NCBI RefSeq assembly: GCF_027531815.1 | Contig: NZ_JAPZSK010000001.1 | Coordinates: forward strand, 124,001 to 188,000 | DNA: 64,000 bases | Reading direction: 5' to 3' | Source: Gemmatimonas sp. | Lineage (GTDB): Bacteria > Gemmatimonadota > Gemmatimonadetes > Gemmatimonadales > Gemmatimonadaceae | Part shown: positions 47,857-56,834 of the stretch, one piece after another | How positions within the stretch are numbered: position 1 is the first letter of the stretch | Layout: each line of letters begins with the position of its first letter | The notes under the pieces: generated by a model | Database searches by the model: none | What the model was told of the DNA's origin: nothing | What the model saw: only the letters and a program-made list of their open reading frames with translations | Made by a program: the position numbers and the translations under genes

Positions 47857-50382
47857 TCAGCGGGTGAGGGTGAGCGTCGCGCGCACATCCGACGCGGCGA
47901 GGTCGGCGGCCGTGCGCGGCGTGCGCACACTGTCGAGCGCGCCGTTGCTCCACATGGCGAACCGGTCGAGGTAGCGCGGACTCGCCGGGTTGCCGCTCTG
48001 GCCGCCGGGGTACACGCCGTGGATGCGTGGCGTCCCGTCGAGCTCCACTACCATGCGCCAGCTGGCACCGAAGTTGGCGTACGCCGACCCCACCGAGGGA
48101 TTGAGCGTACCACGCCCCCCATCGATGGGCGTGGGCGGGGCGGAGAACCCATCGAGTCGCAGCAGATGCCGCGGCCGTGCGGGGGCCACCCTTCCCCACG
48201 TCCACGGCGACTTCGCCGGATCGCCGAAGTCGGCCCGCAGCGTGTCATACGCAGCGGTCAAGGCGCGCGCGAGCAGTGCATCGCGATCCTCCCGCACGTT
48301 GGCCGTACGGCGATCATCCCACCACGGACTCGTGGAGTCACGCACGAGCTGCAGCAGTCGCGACTCCGACGGCCGTACCGCAGGTGCCGACTTCCCCGGC
48401 GGAGCGAACTCATCCCAGAGCAGCGCCGATACCCGGGCCAGCGTCGTCTCGAACAGGCGCGCTCCGGTGTTGTCGCGCGTATAGCGCCGGTCCCACGTGC
48501 GCAGCACCGCCTCGGCGGCGGCCAGGCTGGTCGACGTGTCTCCCTGCTTCACCCGCGCCTGTGCCGCGGCCACCAGCACCGGCGCGAGACGATCGGCACG
48601 CACACTCCCCGGATCGGTGTGGAACGCCCGCATCTTGTCGGGGGTCATGGCGCTGTCCGCGCGCAGCAGCCGATTGATCTGCAGGGCGCGCCAGATTTCG
48701 TAGTGCGCGTCGGTGCCCAGATACAGCGAGTCGAGCGCGGGATCGACCGGTTCCTGATTGGCCGACGCCAGATAACCCTGCGCGGGATTGATGCTTTGCG
48801 GATACTGCGCCACGGTACGGAAGCCCATCCAGTCATTGGCGCGCGTGCGGCCATCGAGAATTTCGGTTCCGCGCCCCCGGTTGGCGCGAATGGGATGCCG
48901 TCCTGTGGAGCGAATGGCAATCGTGCCCGCGGTATCGGCCACGATCATGTTCTGTGCGGGCGCCTGGTAGTACGCCGCGAGCGAATCGAGAAACGCCGTG
49001 GCACTCGTGGCCCGCAGCCCGCTGTAGAAACCGAGCAACTCATTGCCGGCTTCGAGCACCGTCCAGCGCATGGATAGCCACTCCGTTCCCTGCCGGCGCA
49101 TGGGACCACGATGCGTGTAGTACACCGTGTCCGTATCGATCACCGCGCCCTGCTTGTTGCGATAGACCTCCACCCGGCTCTCGAGCGGAACGGGCTGTCC
49201 ATCGAGTTCGTACGACGTTGGCGCGGCCGCGTTGTTCACCGTCTCCCGCCAGAAGTCCATCACGTCGGCGCCGGTATTGGTGAAGCTCCACGCAAAAGCC
49301 CGCGTGTAGCCAATCGTCACCCCCGGCAGCCCGGGAATGGTGACCCCGCCCACATCCATCTGGCCGGGCACCACGAGGTGCACCTCGAACCAGATGCTGG
49401 GCAGAGTGAGTTCGAGATGCGGGTCACCCGCGAGCAGCGCCTTGCCACTGGTGCTGCGCTGCGGGCTCACGGCCCAGTTGTTCGAAGCAAAGGCGCGCTC
49501 CTGCTGCACCGCAAACCGCGCCTCGGCGGGCAAGGCCAGATCACGCTGCCAGCGCAACGCCCCGGCACCCGTGCCCAGGGCGGCCAGCCTGCGCAGCGCG
49601 GCCGTATCCGGCGAACCCGGTGACGGCAGCGCGGCGAATGCCTCGCGCGGCGCCGTACGAGGCGCGGGCTGAATGGGCTCCTGCACGGGCGAGGAGGTGT
49701 CCCAGAACGCCCGCGCCGCGCTGTCGCCCACCAGCGCGCGGGCCTCGAGCAGGTCGAGCTCAATAGGCGAATGGGCCAACGTGTACCCCATGCGATTGAG
49801 CAGGTGCATGGAATGCACCGGCAGCCATGGGCGCGGCGCTCGCTGCAGGAGCTTGTACTCCACGGGCAGCTGCGCCGTGGAGAGCGACGTGCGATACGCG
49901 TTGATCCCCTCCGCATACGCGGACAGGATGCGGTACAGCGTGCCGGTGGTGTCCATGCGCTGCATGCGTTGCTCGGCTGCGCGCGGCATGCCCAACTGGC
50001 GCGTTTCCTGATCGGCGGGGAGCGCGACATCGCCCACGAGTTCCGTGAGCGTCCCCTCGCCGGCCCGCGACTGGAGCTCCAGCTGGAACAGCCGGTCTCG
50101 CGCCACGACGTACCCCAGCGCCCGCACGGCATCGAGCTCCGTCTTGGCGAAGATGTGCGGCACGCTGCGCGCGTCGTAGCGGATATCCACCGCGTCGGTC
50201 AGCCCGGGGATCTTCGCCGACGCGGAGGCAGGGAGGTCGTTGGTGGTGTTGGCCCACAAACCAACCGCGGGGGAAAGCAGCGCCCCCAGGGGCGGTACCT
50301 CGCCAATACCGCGGGCACCCGCCCAGGTAGCGCCGGCGCCGACGGCCAGACAGAGGAGTGCAACAGGAAGGTTCCGTGCCAT
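47857..50382 (-). CDS. penicillin acylase family protein (S45), secreted
   Basis: 841 residues. A signal or anchor segment (NLPVALLCLAVGAGATWAG) starts the protein. These enzymes are made as one chain that cuts itself before a Ser, which becomes the N-terminal nucleophile of the beta subunit. The cleavage region is FASNNWAVSPQRS (about 303). The alpha part contains IRYDARSVPHIFA and YVVARDRLFQLEL, and the beta part has GDPHLELTLPSIWFEVHL. Substrates may be acyl-homoserine lactones, beta-lactams or other amides; the sequence does not decide. The start ATG 50382 gives the leader; an upstream frame to 50454 has no support. Confidence 0.92.
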   Translation of the reverse strand: MARNLPVALLCLAVGAGATWAGARGIGEVPPLGALLSPAVGLWANTTNDLPASASAKIPGLTDAVDIRYDARSVPHIFAKTELDAVRALGYVVARDRLFQLELQSRAGEGTLTELVGDVALPADQETRQLGMPRAAEQRMQRMDTTGTLYRILSAYAEGINAYRTSLSTAQLPVEYKLLQRAPRPWLPVHSMHLLNRMGYTLAHSPIELDLLEARALVGDSAARAFWDTSSPVQEPIQPAPRTAPREAFAALPSPGSPDTAALRRLAALGTGAGALRWQRDLALPAEARFAVQQERAFASNNWAVSPQRSTSGKALLAGDPHLELTLPSIWFEVHLVVPGQMDVGGVTIPGLPGVTIGYTRAFAWSFTNTGADVMDFWRETVNNAAAPTSYELDGQPVPLESRVEVYRNKQGAVIDTDTVYYTHRGPMRRQGTEWLSMRWTVLEAGNELLGFYSGLRATSATAFLDSLAAYYQAPAQNMIVADTAGTIAIRSTGRHPIRANRGRGTEILDGRTRANDWMGFRTVAQYPQSINPAQGYLASANQEPVDPALDSLYLGTDAHYEIWRALQINRLLRADSAMTPDKMRAFHTDPGSVRADRLAPVLVAAAQARVKQGDTSTSLAAAEAVLRTWDRRYTRDNTGARLFETTLARVSALLWDEFAPPGKSAPAVRPSESRLLQLVRDSTSPWWDDRRTANVREDRDALLARALTAAYDTLRADFGDPAKSPWTWGRVAPARPRHLLRLDGFSAPPTPIDGGRGTLNPSVGSAYANFGASWRMVVELDGTPRIHGVYPGGQSGNPASPRYLDRFAMWSNGALDSVRTPRTAADLAASDVRATLTLTR

Positions 50383-50524
50383 GTGGTGAAGCGGGAAGGA
50401 GGGAGGAAGGACTCCGAAGGATCCCCCCGGGCCACCCGGTGTGCAAGTTCCCAAGGCGGTGGCGTCCTACAGGGTGACTGAGTCGTGGCACCCGGGTCGA
50501 GCATGTCACCCACCATTCCCAACC

Positions 50525-51070
50525 ATGGACAACCTCGAACGACTGTTCCGCGAGTATCACGATCCGCTGGTGCGCTACCTGGCGCGCCGTGTGGGCGATC
50601 GTGATCTGGCCGAGGAACTGGCGCAGGAGACCTTTGTGCGGGCCATGCGCCATGGCCCCGTGGCGCGGGAGCGCGCCTGGCTCTTTGCCGTGGCCACGAA
50701 CCTCGTGCGCGACGAAGTGCGTCGCGATGCCCGGGAGCGCCGGCGCCTGTCACTGCTCAAAGGCGAGGCCGACGTGGCCGGCCCGCAGGAGCCCGACGTC
50801 TACACGGCCGAACGGGCGGCCGATGCCGTGCGCGAACAGGCGCTGGCGCGGCGCGCGGTAGACGCGCTGGCCGAACGGGACCGCATGGCGCTGCTGATGC
50901 GGGAAGAAGGGTTGGACTATCACGAAATCGCCGCGGTGCTGGGACTGAGCGTGGGGAGCGTGGGCACGACGCTCTCCCGGGCCCGCCGCCGCCTGGTCGA
51001 AGTCTACGAGACGCTGCAGCGCGACCGTTCTGGTACGCGCGCGGCGATGGAGGGGTCCGATGTCGCGTGA
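50525..51070 (+). CDS. RNA polymerase ECF sigma factor
   Basis: 181 residues. Region 2 (about 8-75): LFREYHDPLVRYLARRVGD, DLAEELAQETFVRAM and ERAWLFAVATNLVRDE. Region 4 (about 110-165): ALLMREEGLDYHEIAAVLGL and SVGTTLSRARRRLVEVYE. Its last 11 bases overlap the next gene, whose N-terminus is an anti-sigma zinc finger. It is divergent from the penicillin acylase gene across a 142-base gap. Confidence 0.92.
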   Translation: MDNLERLFREYHDPLVRYLARRVGDRDLAEELAQETFVRAMRHGPVARERAWLFAVATNLVRDEVRRDARERRRLSLLKGEADVAGPQEPDVYTAERAADAVREQALARRAVDALAERDRMALLMREEGLDYHEIAAVLGLSVGSVGTTLSRARRRLVEVYETLQRDRSGTRAAMEGSDVA

Positions 51071-53663
51071 CGAATTCATGGTGTCCGACGAACGCCTGCT
51101 GCCCGTGTTCGACGACGCAGGGCACGTGGACGAAGGGACGGTGCACGCCTGGCTAGACGAGGCGTTCGACGACGCGGCGGCCGCGCTGGTGGCCGCGCAC
51201 GTGGCGCAGTGTGCTCACTGCGCCGACCAGGTCGCGGAAGCGCGTGGATTCAGCGCCGCGAGTTCACGCGTGCTGGCGGCACTCGATGCGCCAGCCGCAA
51301 CGCCCGCGATGGTGACGGCGCATGCAGCCGCCGCGCGACGTACCGCACCCTCGCTGCGCCCGCAGTGGTGGTGGAAGGCAGCAGCAGGCCTGTTCGTGGT
51401 GCTCGGCGGGACGGTGCTGCTGCGTCGGTCGGAAGGGAACCGCCGTCCTCCGGAAGCGCGGACGGCGGTGGCGCGGACGGCGGAAGCGCGGACGGCGGAG
51501 GCTGTGCCGGCGGCATCGGATGCCGCGGCGAGTAAACCCGGTGCCGCGCGCGGCACTTCCGCGCCCAGTACTTCCGCACCCCGGGCCTCCGTCGTCAACG
51601 TGCCCGCGGCTCCCGCTGCCGAAGCACGCGTTGCCGCCGTTCGTGCGTCCGCTCCCCCTGCCACCGAGGGTGCACCGCCGGCGCTGCCCGCCCGTCTCGC
51701 CTCCGCCGATGCCTCGCCAGTTGCCAACATCACGGTGACCGTGGCCGGCATGGTCAGCGATGCCGCATCGGCGCAGCCGATTGCCAACGCCCAGGTGTGG
51801 GTGCGCCTACCGAATGGCGACACCCGCCAGACGCAGACGAATGCGGTGGGTGGCTACGCACTGCCGACGTTCGAGGTCGCACGGGGGGCGCGCATCGAGT
51901 ATGGCGTGCGAGCCTTCGGTTTCAGGGCGGTCTCGGGGCAGTTCGCGGCGGATTCCGCGCAGAACACCTTGCACGTGAAGCTCACGTACGCCGCGGTGGC
52001 GTTGAACAGGATCGTCACCGGTGTCCCCGCGCCGATGCCGCAGCCCCGCGCGATGGCGACAGCATCTGCCGCGGTGCTCGACGGGCCGGCAAGCAAACGG
52101 CTGCCGGCCGCGGCGCCGGCGCCGTCCCCATCCATGGCCGTGCACGAACGTGCCGCACGGCGCGTGGGCGACCTGAGTGCCGGCCCCATCGGCACCGGCC
52201 GCACGGAACGGGACGCGTTCAACCGCGAGCAGTACGACCGCATCGAGGACAATCCGTTCCTCGGCGTGCGCACCAACCCGCTGTCCACCTTTTCCATCGA
52301 TGTGGACCGGGCGAGCTACGGCAACGTGCGCCGCTTCCTCACCAGCGGCCAGCGCCCACCCAAGGACGCGGTGCGTATCGAGGAGCTCATCAACTACTTC
52401 CCGTACGAACTGCCCGAGCCGCGCGGCTCCGATCCGGTCGCCATCACCAGTGAGGTCATGACGGCCCCCTGGCAGCCGCAGCACCGGCTGGTTCGCATTG
52501 GCCTTCAGGCACGGCGCATCGAAACGGCCAGTCTGCCCCCCAATAATCTCGTCTTCCTCGTCGACGTCTCCGGCTCGATGAACGAGTGGAACAAGCTGCC
52601 CCTCGTGAAGCAGTCGCTGCGCCTGCTCGTGAACGCGCTGCGACCACAGGATCGCGTGGCCATCGTGGCCTATGCCGGTGCCGCCGGCCTGGTGCTGCCC
52701 AGCACGAGTGGCGACGAGAAGGCGCGCATTGCCGACGCCATCGATCGGCTCGAGGCGGGTGGATCCACCGCCGGCGGGGCGGGCATCGAACTGGCGTACC
52801 GCACAGCGCGCGAGCATTTCCTGGAGCGCGGCAACAACCGGGTGATTCTGGCCACCGACGGCGACTTCAACGTGGGGGTGAGCAGCGACGCCGAACTCGA
52901 ACGACTCGTGGAGCAGCGGCGCCGCGACGGCACCTACCTCACGGTACTCGGCTTCGGCACCGGCAACTACCAGGCAGCGAAGATGGAAAAGCTGGCCAAG
53001 GTGGGGAACGGCAATGCCGGCTACGTGGACTCGCCGGCCGAAGCCCGCAAGCTGCTCGTGGAAGAGATGGGCGCCACGCTGCTCACGGTGGCCAACGACG
53101 TGAAGCTGCAAGTGGAGTTCAATCCCTCACGGGTACAGGCGTACCGGCTCATCGGGTACGAGAACCGCCTGCTGTCCACCGAAGACTTCAACGACGATGC
53201 CAAGGACGCCGGCGACATTGGCACCGGCCATCAGGTCACCGCGCTGTACGAGGTCGTGCCCGTGGGTGTCGACGGCACCGTGCCAGTGCGGGGCATGGAC
53301 TCGCTGCGCTACGTGGCGCCCGACGCCACCGTGCGGAGCACCACCCGCGGCCCGAGCGACGAACTGCTCTTCGTGAAGCTGCGCTACAAGCGTCCCGGCA
53401 ATTCGGCCAGCCAGCTGCTGTCGCACGCTGTACCGTCGCGAATCTCGGCGCGCCCGAGCACCGATGCCCGGTTCATTGCCGCGGTGGCGAGCTTCGGCAT
53501 GCTGCTGCGCGACAGCGAGTACAAGGGAAACAGCAGCGCCGCGCAGGTCCTGGAGCAGGCCCGCGCGGCGCTGGGAGAAGATCGGGGCGGCTATCGCGCC
53601 GAGTTCGTGGGGCTGGTCGAGCGCTGGCGCGCGCTCGGTGTTACGGCTGGCGAACGGCGGTGA
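51060..53663 (+). CDS. anti-sigma zinc finger fused to a YfbK-like von Willebrand factor A protein
   Basis: 867 residues. Order of parts: an anti-sigma-like zinc finger HVAQCAHCADQ (about 46), a membrane segment WKAAAGLFVVLGGTVLL (about 105-122), an Ala/Pro/Thr-rich linker, a carboxypeptidase-regulatory-like fold (about 224-320), the YfbK N-terminal segment FLGVRTNPLSTFSIDVDRASYG (about 400), and a VWA domain with MIDAS DVSGSMNEW (about 500) and ATDGDFNVG. A DUF3520-like end follows. The start overlaps the ECF sigma stop. The fusion suggests that an extracytoplasmic VWA domain senses a ligand and controls the sigma factor through one chain. This is inferred from architecture. Confidence 0.87.
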   Translation: MSRDEFMVSDERLLPVFDDAGHVDEGTVHAWLDEAFDDAAAALVAAHVAQCAHCADQVAEARGFSAASSRVLAALDAPAATPAMVTAHAAAARRTAPSLRPQWWWKAAAGLFVVLGGTVLLRRSEGNRRPPEARTAVARTAEARTAEAVPAASDAAASKPGAARGTSAPSTSAPRASVVNVPAAPAAEARVAAVRASAPPATEGAPPALPARLASADASPVANITVTVAGMVSDAASAQPIANAQVWVRLPNGDTRQTQTNAVGGYALPTFEVARGARIEYGVRAFGFRAVSGQFAADSAQNTLHVKLTYAAVALNRIVTGVPAPMPQPRAMATASAAVLDGPASKRLPAAAPAPSPSMAVHERAARRVGDLSAGPIGTGRTERDAFNREQYDRIEDNPFLGVRTNPLSTFSIDVDRASYGNVRRFLTSGQRPPKDAVRIEELINYFPYELPEPRGSDPVAITSEVMTAPWQPQHRLVRIGLQARRIETASLPPNNLVFLVDVSGSMNEWNKLPLVKQSLRLLVNALRPQDRVAIVAYAGAAGLVLPSTSGDEKARIADAIDRLEAGGSTAGGAGIELAYRTAREHFLERGNNRVILATDGDFNVGVSSDAELERLVEQRRRDGTYLTVLGFGTGNYQAAKMEKLAKVGNGNAGYVDSPAEARKLLVEEMGATLLTVANDVKLQVEFNPSRVQAYRLIGYENRLLSTEDFNDDAKDAGDIGTGHQVTALYEVVPVGVDGTVPVRGMDSLRYVAPDATVRSTTRGPSDELLFVKLRYKRPGNSASQLLSHAVPSRISARPSTDARFIAAVASFGMLLRDSEYKGNSSAAQVLEQARAALGEDRGGYRAEFVGLVERWRALGVTAGERR

Positions 53664-54027
53664 AGGGCATGACACCCATGCCCGAGACATCGAGGGCGCC
53701 GTTCATGTTGTCCTTGTCCTTGATGGCGCCGACCCCGTTGATGACCAGCTGCTGGCCACCCATGTCCAACTGGAAGGCGAAGCGCAGCGTGTCGCCCTTC
53801 ACCACGCCCGCCATGGGCGCCGTGCCGAGTTCCGACTCGAGCGTCCCCGTAACGGAGTCGCCCTTCTGGGTGATCGTCATGACCGAGGGCTGCTCACCAC
53901 CGGGCGTGGCGACAGACACATTCCACTTGCCGGTAAGGTCAGCGATGATGCGCGGGGCGGCCGCAGCAACGCTGGCCACGGCGGCAACGAGCGAAAGCGA
54001 GGCGAGAAGGCGACGGGGCAAGGACAT
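53641..54027 (-). CDS. small secreted protein, unknown family
   Basis: 128 residues. A clear signal peptide (LPRRLLASLSLVAAVASVAAAA). The mature part reads like a small beta-barrel: LTGKWNVSVATPGGEQP, MTITQKGDSVTGTLESELGT and MAGVVKGDTLRFAFQLDMGG. This pattern is seen in many uncharacterised secreted proteins of soil bacteria. It overlaps the convergent VWA gene by 23 bases. Confidence 0.75.
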   Translation of the reverse strand: MSLPRRLLASLSLVAAVASVAAAAPRIIADLTGKWNVSVATPGGEQPSVMTITQKGDSVTGTLESELGTAPMAGVVKGDTLRFAFQLDMGGQQLVINGVGAIKDKDNMNGALDVSGMGVMPFTAVRQP

Positions 54028-54134
54028 GGCGGGACTCTGGGAAATGGGTCGGTCATGAGGGAAGCGCCGGGTGCGGCGGAGCATCGTACCCGGTGTCGCT
54101 GTAAAGGATACACACCCAACGGAAGCGCGTCACG

Positions 54135-54353
54135 GTGCGTTTCGCCAGCATGCCAACTCCTGCCTTCTGGCGCCAGTGGCACCGGTGGATCGGTGCCCCG
54201 GCCGCCCTCTTCCTTGCGTTCGCCTCGCTCACGGGCGTCATCGTGGCCGGCGTGGAATTCTTCGGCGAAGACGAAGCGGTGCGCGAAGCCAATCGCCGAC
54301 TGGCCGGTGCCGGTCGGGCCGATCGCACGGGGCTTCGGCGCTGGTTCTTCTGA
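54135..54353 (+). CDS. short PepSY-associated helix protein, possibly truncated
   Basis: 72 residues. FWRQWHRWIGAPAALFLAFASLTGVIVAGVEFF (about 11-43) matches the first membrane helix and following Glu/Asp-rich turn of PepSY_TM proteins. The family usually continues for several hundred residues, whereas this one stops at RRWFF. It may be a naturally short member or the 5' remnant of a longer gene. GTG 54135 or ATG 54150 starts. No Fur-like box is seen nearby. Confidence 0.6.
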   Translation: MRFASMPTPAFWRQWHRWIGAPAALFLAFASLTGVIVAGVEFFGEDEAVREANRRLAGAGRADRTGLRRWFF

Positions 54354-54413
54354 GCCAATCATCCGCCGGGTGACGGATCGCCCTTGGCGGCTGCGGGCAC
54401 CATGCGCCGCCCG

Positions 54414-55607
54414 TCAGGGGCGGCCTGCGGCGGCCTGTGGCGGCCACCGGTGCCGGAGGGGGAGGCTGGTCAGCGTGCCGAGCACGAGGGCGAGCGCATA
54501 TCCGTAGGGCGCGAAGGCGGCCGTGGCGCCGCAGATCAACGCCAGCGCGAAGGCCGACGGCCACCGCCACAGGTCGCGCACCAGCAGGAGGACCGCCACG
54601 GCCTCCACGAGCAGCAGCGCTCCAAGAATGGGCCCGGGGACCAGCCGCTGGAAGGCCGCCGGGTCACCCACGAGAAACAGGCCGGCCAGCACCAGGGTGA
54701 TGCCATAGATCACGGCACTGCCGCCGGTGCGGGCTCCAAACACATAGTGGCCCACGATCCCGCCGGAGCCGTGACAGACGGGCAAGCCACCCACCGGTGC
54801 CGCCAGCAGGTTCATGAGCCCGTAGGTGGTGCCGATGCGGCGCACCGAGAGTGGTTCGCGGTCGGGGAAGAAGTCGGTCACCACCTGCCGGGTGGCGAGC
54901 ACCGAGTTGCCCAGCGAGAGGGCAATCTGCGGGAGCGCCAGCAGGAGGGCGGCGCGCCCGAACTCCTCCGTCGTGGGCCAGCGTGTCGGGAGGCTGGGGA
55001 GGCGAAAGCCCCACGGACCCGGGAGGTCGGCCGGCCAGGTAACGGCGGCAACCGCCAGACCGAGCGCGAGGACGAGCAGCCCCGGCGGTACCAGGCGGTT
55101 GTGCCGGAACCCCACGACGATGGCGACCGCCGCGGCGGCCAGCGCCCACCCCAGCCATCCGCCGGACGGCAGGAACCGGGTGACGGCGAGCATGAGCAGC
55201 TGCAGGCCGAGTCCCACCTGAATGCCGCGCACGACGGCCTTGGGGACGGTACGGGCCATCCATTCGAGGGCGCCGGAGTTGGCGAGTACCAGCATGGTGA
55301 CGCCGACGATGAGCCCACCGGCGGCGAGCAGCGGCGGCGCGATCTTCCCGGCAATGGCGATGGCGGCCATCGCCTTGAGGGGCTGCACCGGCATGGGGAG
55401 CCGGTAGGCGAGCCCGGAGAGAACTTGCAGCACACCGAAGGTGACGAACACGGCGGGGGCGTCCATTCCGGTGGCCAACACCACCCCCACAAGCAGCGGG
55501 AGGTCGGTGCCGAGGTCACCAAAGGCGCCGGCGAGTTCGTGGCGGGAAAATGAAAGCGCAGGTTGCTCGACCGCTCGAACGGCAGGCGCGGCGCTCACGG
55601 CGCACAT
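54414..55607 (-). CDS. MOT1-like molybdate/sulfate transporter
   Basis: 397 residues, about ten membrane segments. The two signature stretches of the MOT1 group are GAFGDLGTDLPLLVG (about 27) and GGLPVCHGSGGIVGHYVFGARTGG (about 270-293); MPVQPLKAMAAIAIAG (about 71) is also typical. Members take up molybdate, and related ones sulfate. No molybdopterin gene is adjacent, so the substrate stays open. It is convergent with the short PepSY gene. Confidence 0.9.
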   Translation of the reverse strand: MCAVSAAPAVRAVEQPALSFSRHELAGAFGDLGTDLPLLVGVVLATGMDAPAVFVTFGVLQVLSGLAYRLPMPVQPLKAMAAIAIAGKIAPPLLAAGGLIVGVTMLVLANSGALEWMARTVPKAVVRGIQVGLGLQLLMLAVTRFLPSGGWLGWALAAAAVAIVVGFRHNRLVPPGLLVLALGLAVAAVTWPADLPGPWGFRLPSLPTRWPTTEEFGRAALLLALPQIALSLGNSVLATRQVVTDFFPDREPLSVRRIGTTYGLMNLLAAPVGGLPVCHGSGGIVGHYVFGARTGGSAVIYGITLVLAGLFLVGDPAAFQRLVPGPILGALLLVEAVAVLLLVRDLWRWPSAFALALICGATAAFAPYGYALALVLGTLTSLPLRHRWPPQAAAGRP

Positions 55608-55646
55608 CGAGCGGATACACCCACGACCGGCAGCGACCAGGGCATT

Positions 55647-56834
55647 TCAGAGAGTGCAAGCGGGCGTACGACAGACGAACGAGCAGGGGGACCAGCGACA
55701 CGTGCTCGGCATGCGCGGAACCTGAAGCAGCGGCTGCAGCGCGGCAAGCAGGTACGTGGTGTTGCGCGACCGCTGCGCCGGCCACGTCTGCAGTGGTATG
55801 GTCAACAGCACGCACCACCAGGCGGCGCTCAGCACCCGGCGCAGGCACTCCCGGGTGGGTCGCGGAATCGCACCCATGGTGGCTGCAACGAGGGGCAAGG
55901 CCAGGAGCCACCAGAGCAACAGCCCGGGCGCCGCCAGGGTGAAGAGCAGCAGCCCCGCCAGCCACGCCATGGTAAGCCAGCGCAGCCTGCCCGCGTGTTG
56001 CCCCATACTGGCCGGGAGCAGCGGCAGCACCAGCAGCAGGAGGGTCACGAGCAGCATGCCCGCTGGGGCGTGCGCCAGCCACACGAAACCGGGCTCATGC
56101 TCCCGTATGGCTGCCCCTCCACCAGCGAGCGCCGTGCGCGCGACGTTGAGCGAGCCGATGTTCGGCAGATCGCGCAGGTGTGGCGTGGCACACCAGCCAA
56201 GCAGCGTAGCGACGACGAAGCGCCACAGGGCGTGGGGCGACGCCTGCCGGCGATCGGCCAGCAGGAAGGCGACCGGCAGCATGCCCAGCGGGAACAGGCG
56301 ATGGCTGTTCACGGCCAGGGTGGCGGCCAAGGCGGCCATCAGCGTACCCGCCCCCCATGTGCCGTCGCGCAGGCGCAGGGCGGCACTCCAGGCCATGGGC
56401 AGGGCTATGGCCAGCGCCAGTTCCGGGATCGTGGCTGGCTGTACGATCCCCCAAAGCAGCACGTGCAACGCGAGGACGAGACGCGTACCCCACAGCGTCC
56501 AGCGGTCCCGGCGCGCCAGATCCCACACGGCCAGCAGGGATGCGCCCATGAGTCCCGCGTGCAGCAGGGCGAGTCCGATGCTCCCTGCTTGTCGCCAGAC
56601 CACGGCGCGGAGGATTTCCGGTAGCCATGAGGGGGCAAACCACGAGCCGCCCACGCGCTGATGCAGCGGCAGCGCGGCGTCGGTGAGCAGCGAGAGAAAT
56701 GCCGCGCCCACGCCCGCCGCAATCACCAGCCACATCCCGGAGGACGCGCTGTTAGCTTCCAGCCTATTCGCGGCGGGATCCTCACCGCCTGCTGACCGCT
56801 CTTCCTCCACGACCTGCCCTGGTGTCTGCATCAT
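55647..56834 (-). CDS. polytopic membrane protein, unknown family
   Basis: 395 residues with about ten hydrophobic segments, starting at ATG 56834 or 56831. NSHRLFPLGMLPVAFLLADRR and LRDLPNIGSLNVARTAL resemble loops of mannosyltransferase-like or bacterial GPI-type membrane enzymes, but no catalytic motif is certain. The 5' end overlaps the divergent ABC ATPase gene by 13 bases if both outer starts are used. The C-terminal 30 residues are Cys- and Arg-rich and soluble. Confidence 0.7.
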   Translation of the reverse strand: MMQTPGQVVEEERSAGGEDPAANRLEANSASSGMWLVIAAGVGAAFLSLLTDAALPLHQRVGGSWFAPSWLPEILRAVVWRQAGSIGLALLHAGLMGASLLAVWDLARRDRWTLWGTRLVLALHVLLWGIVQPATIPELALAIALPMAWSAALRLRDGTWGAGTLMAALAATLAVNSHRLFPLGMLPVAFLLADRRQASPHALWRFVVATLLGWCATPHLRDLPNIGSLNVARTALAGGGAAIREHEPGFVWLAHAPAGMLLVTLLLLVLPLLPASMGQHAGRLRWLTMAWLAGLLLFTLAAPGLLLWWLLALPLVAATMGAIPRPTRECLRRVLSAAWWCVLLTIPLQTWPAQRSRNTTYLLAALQPLLQVPRMPSTCRWSPCSFVCRTPACTL

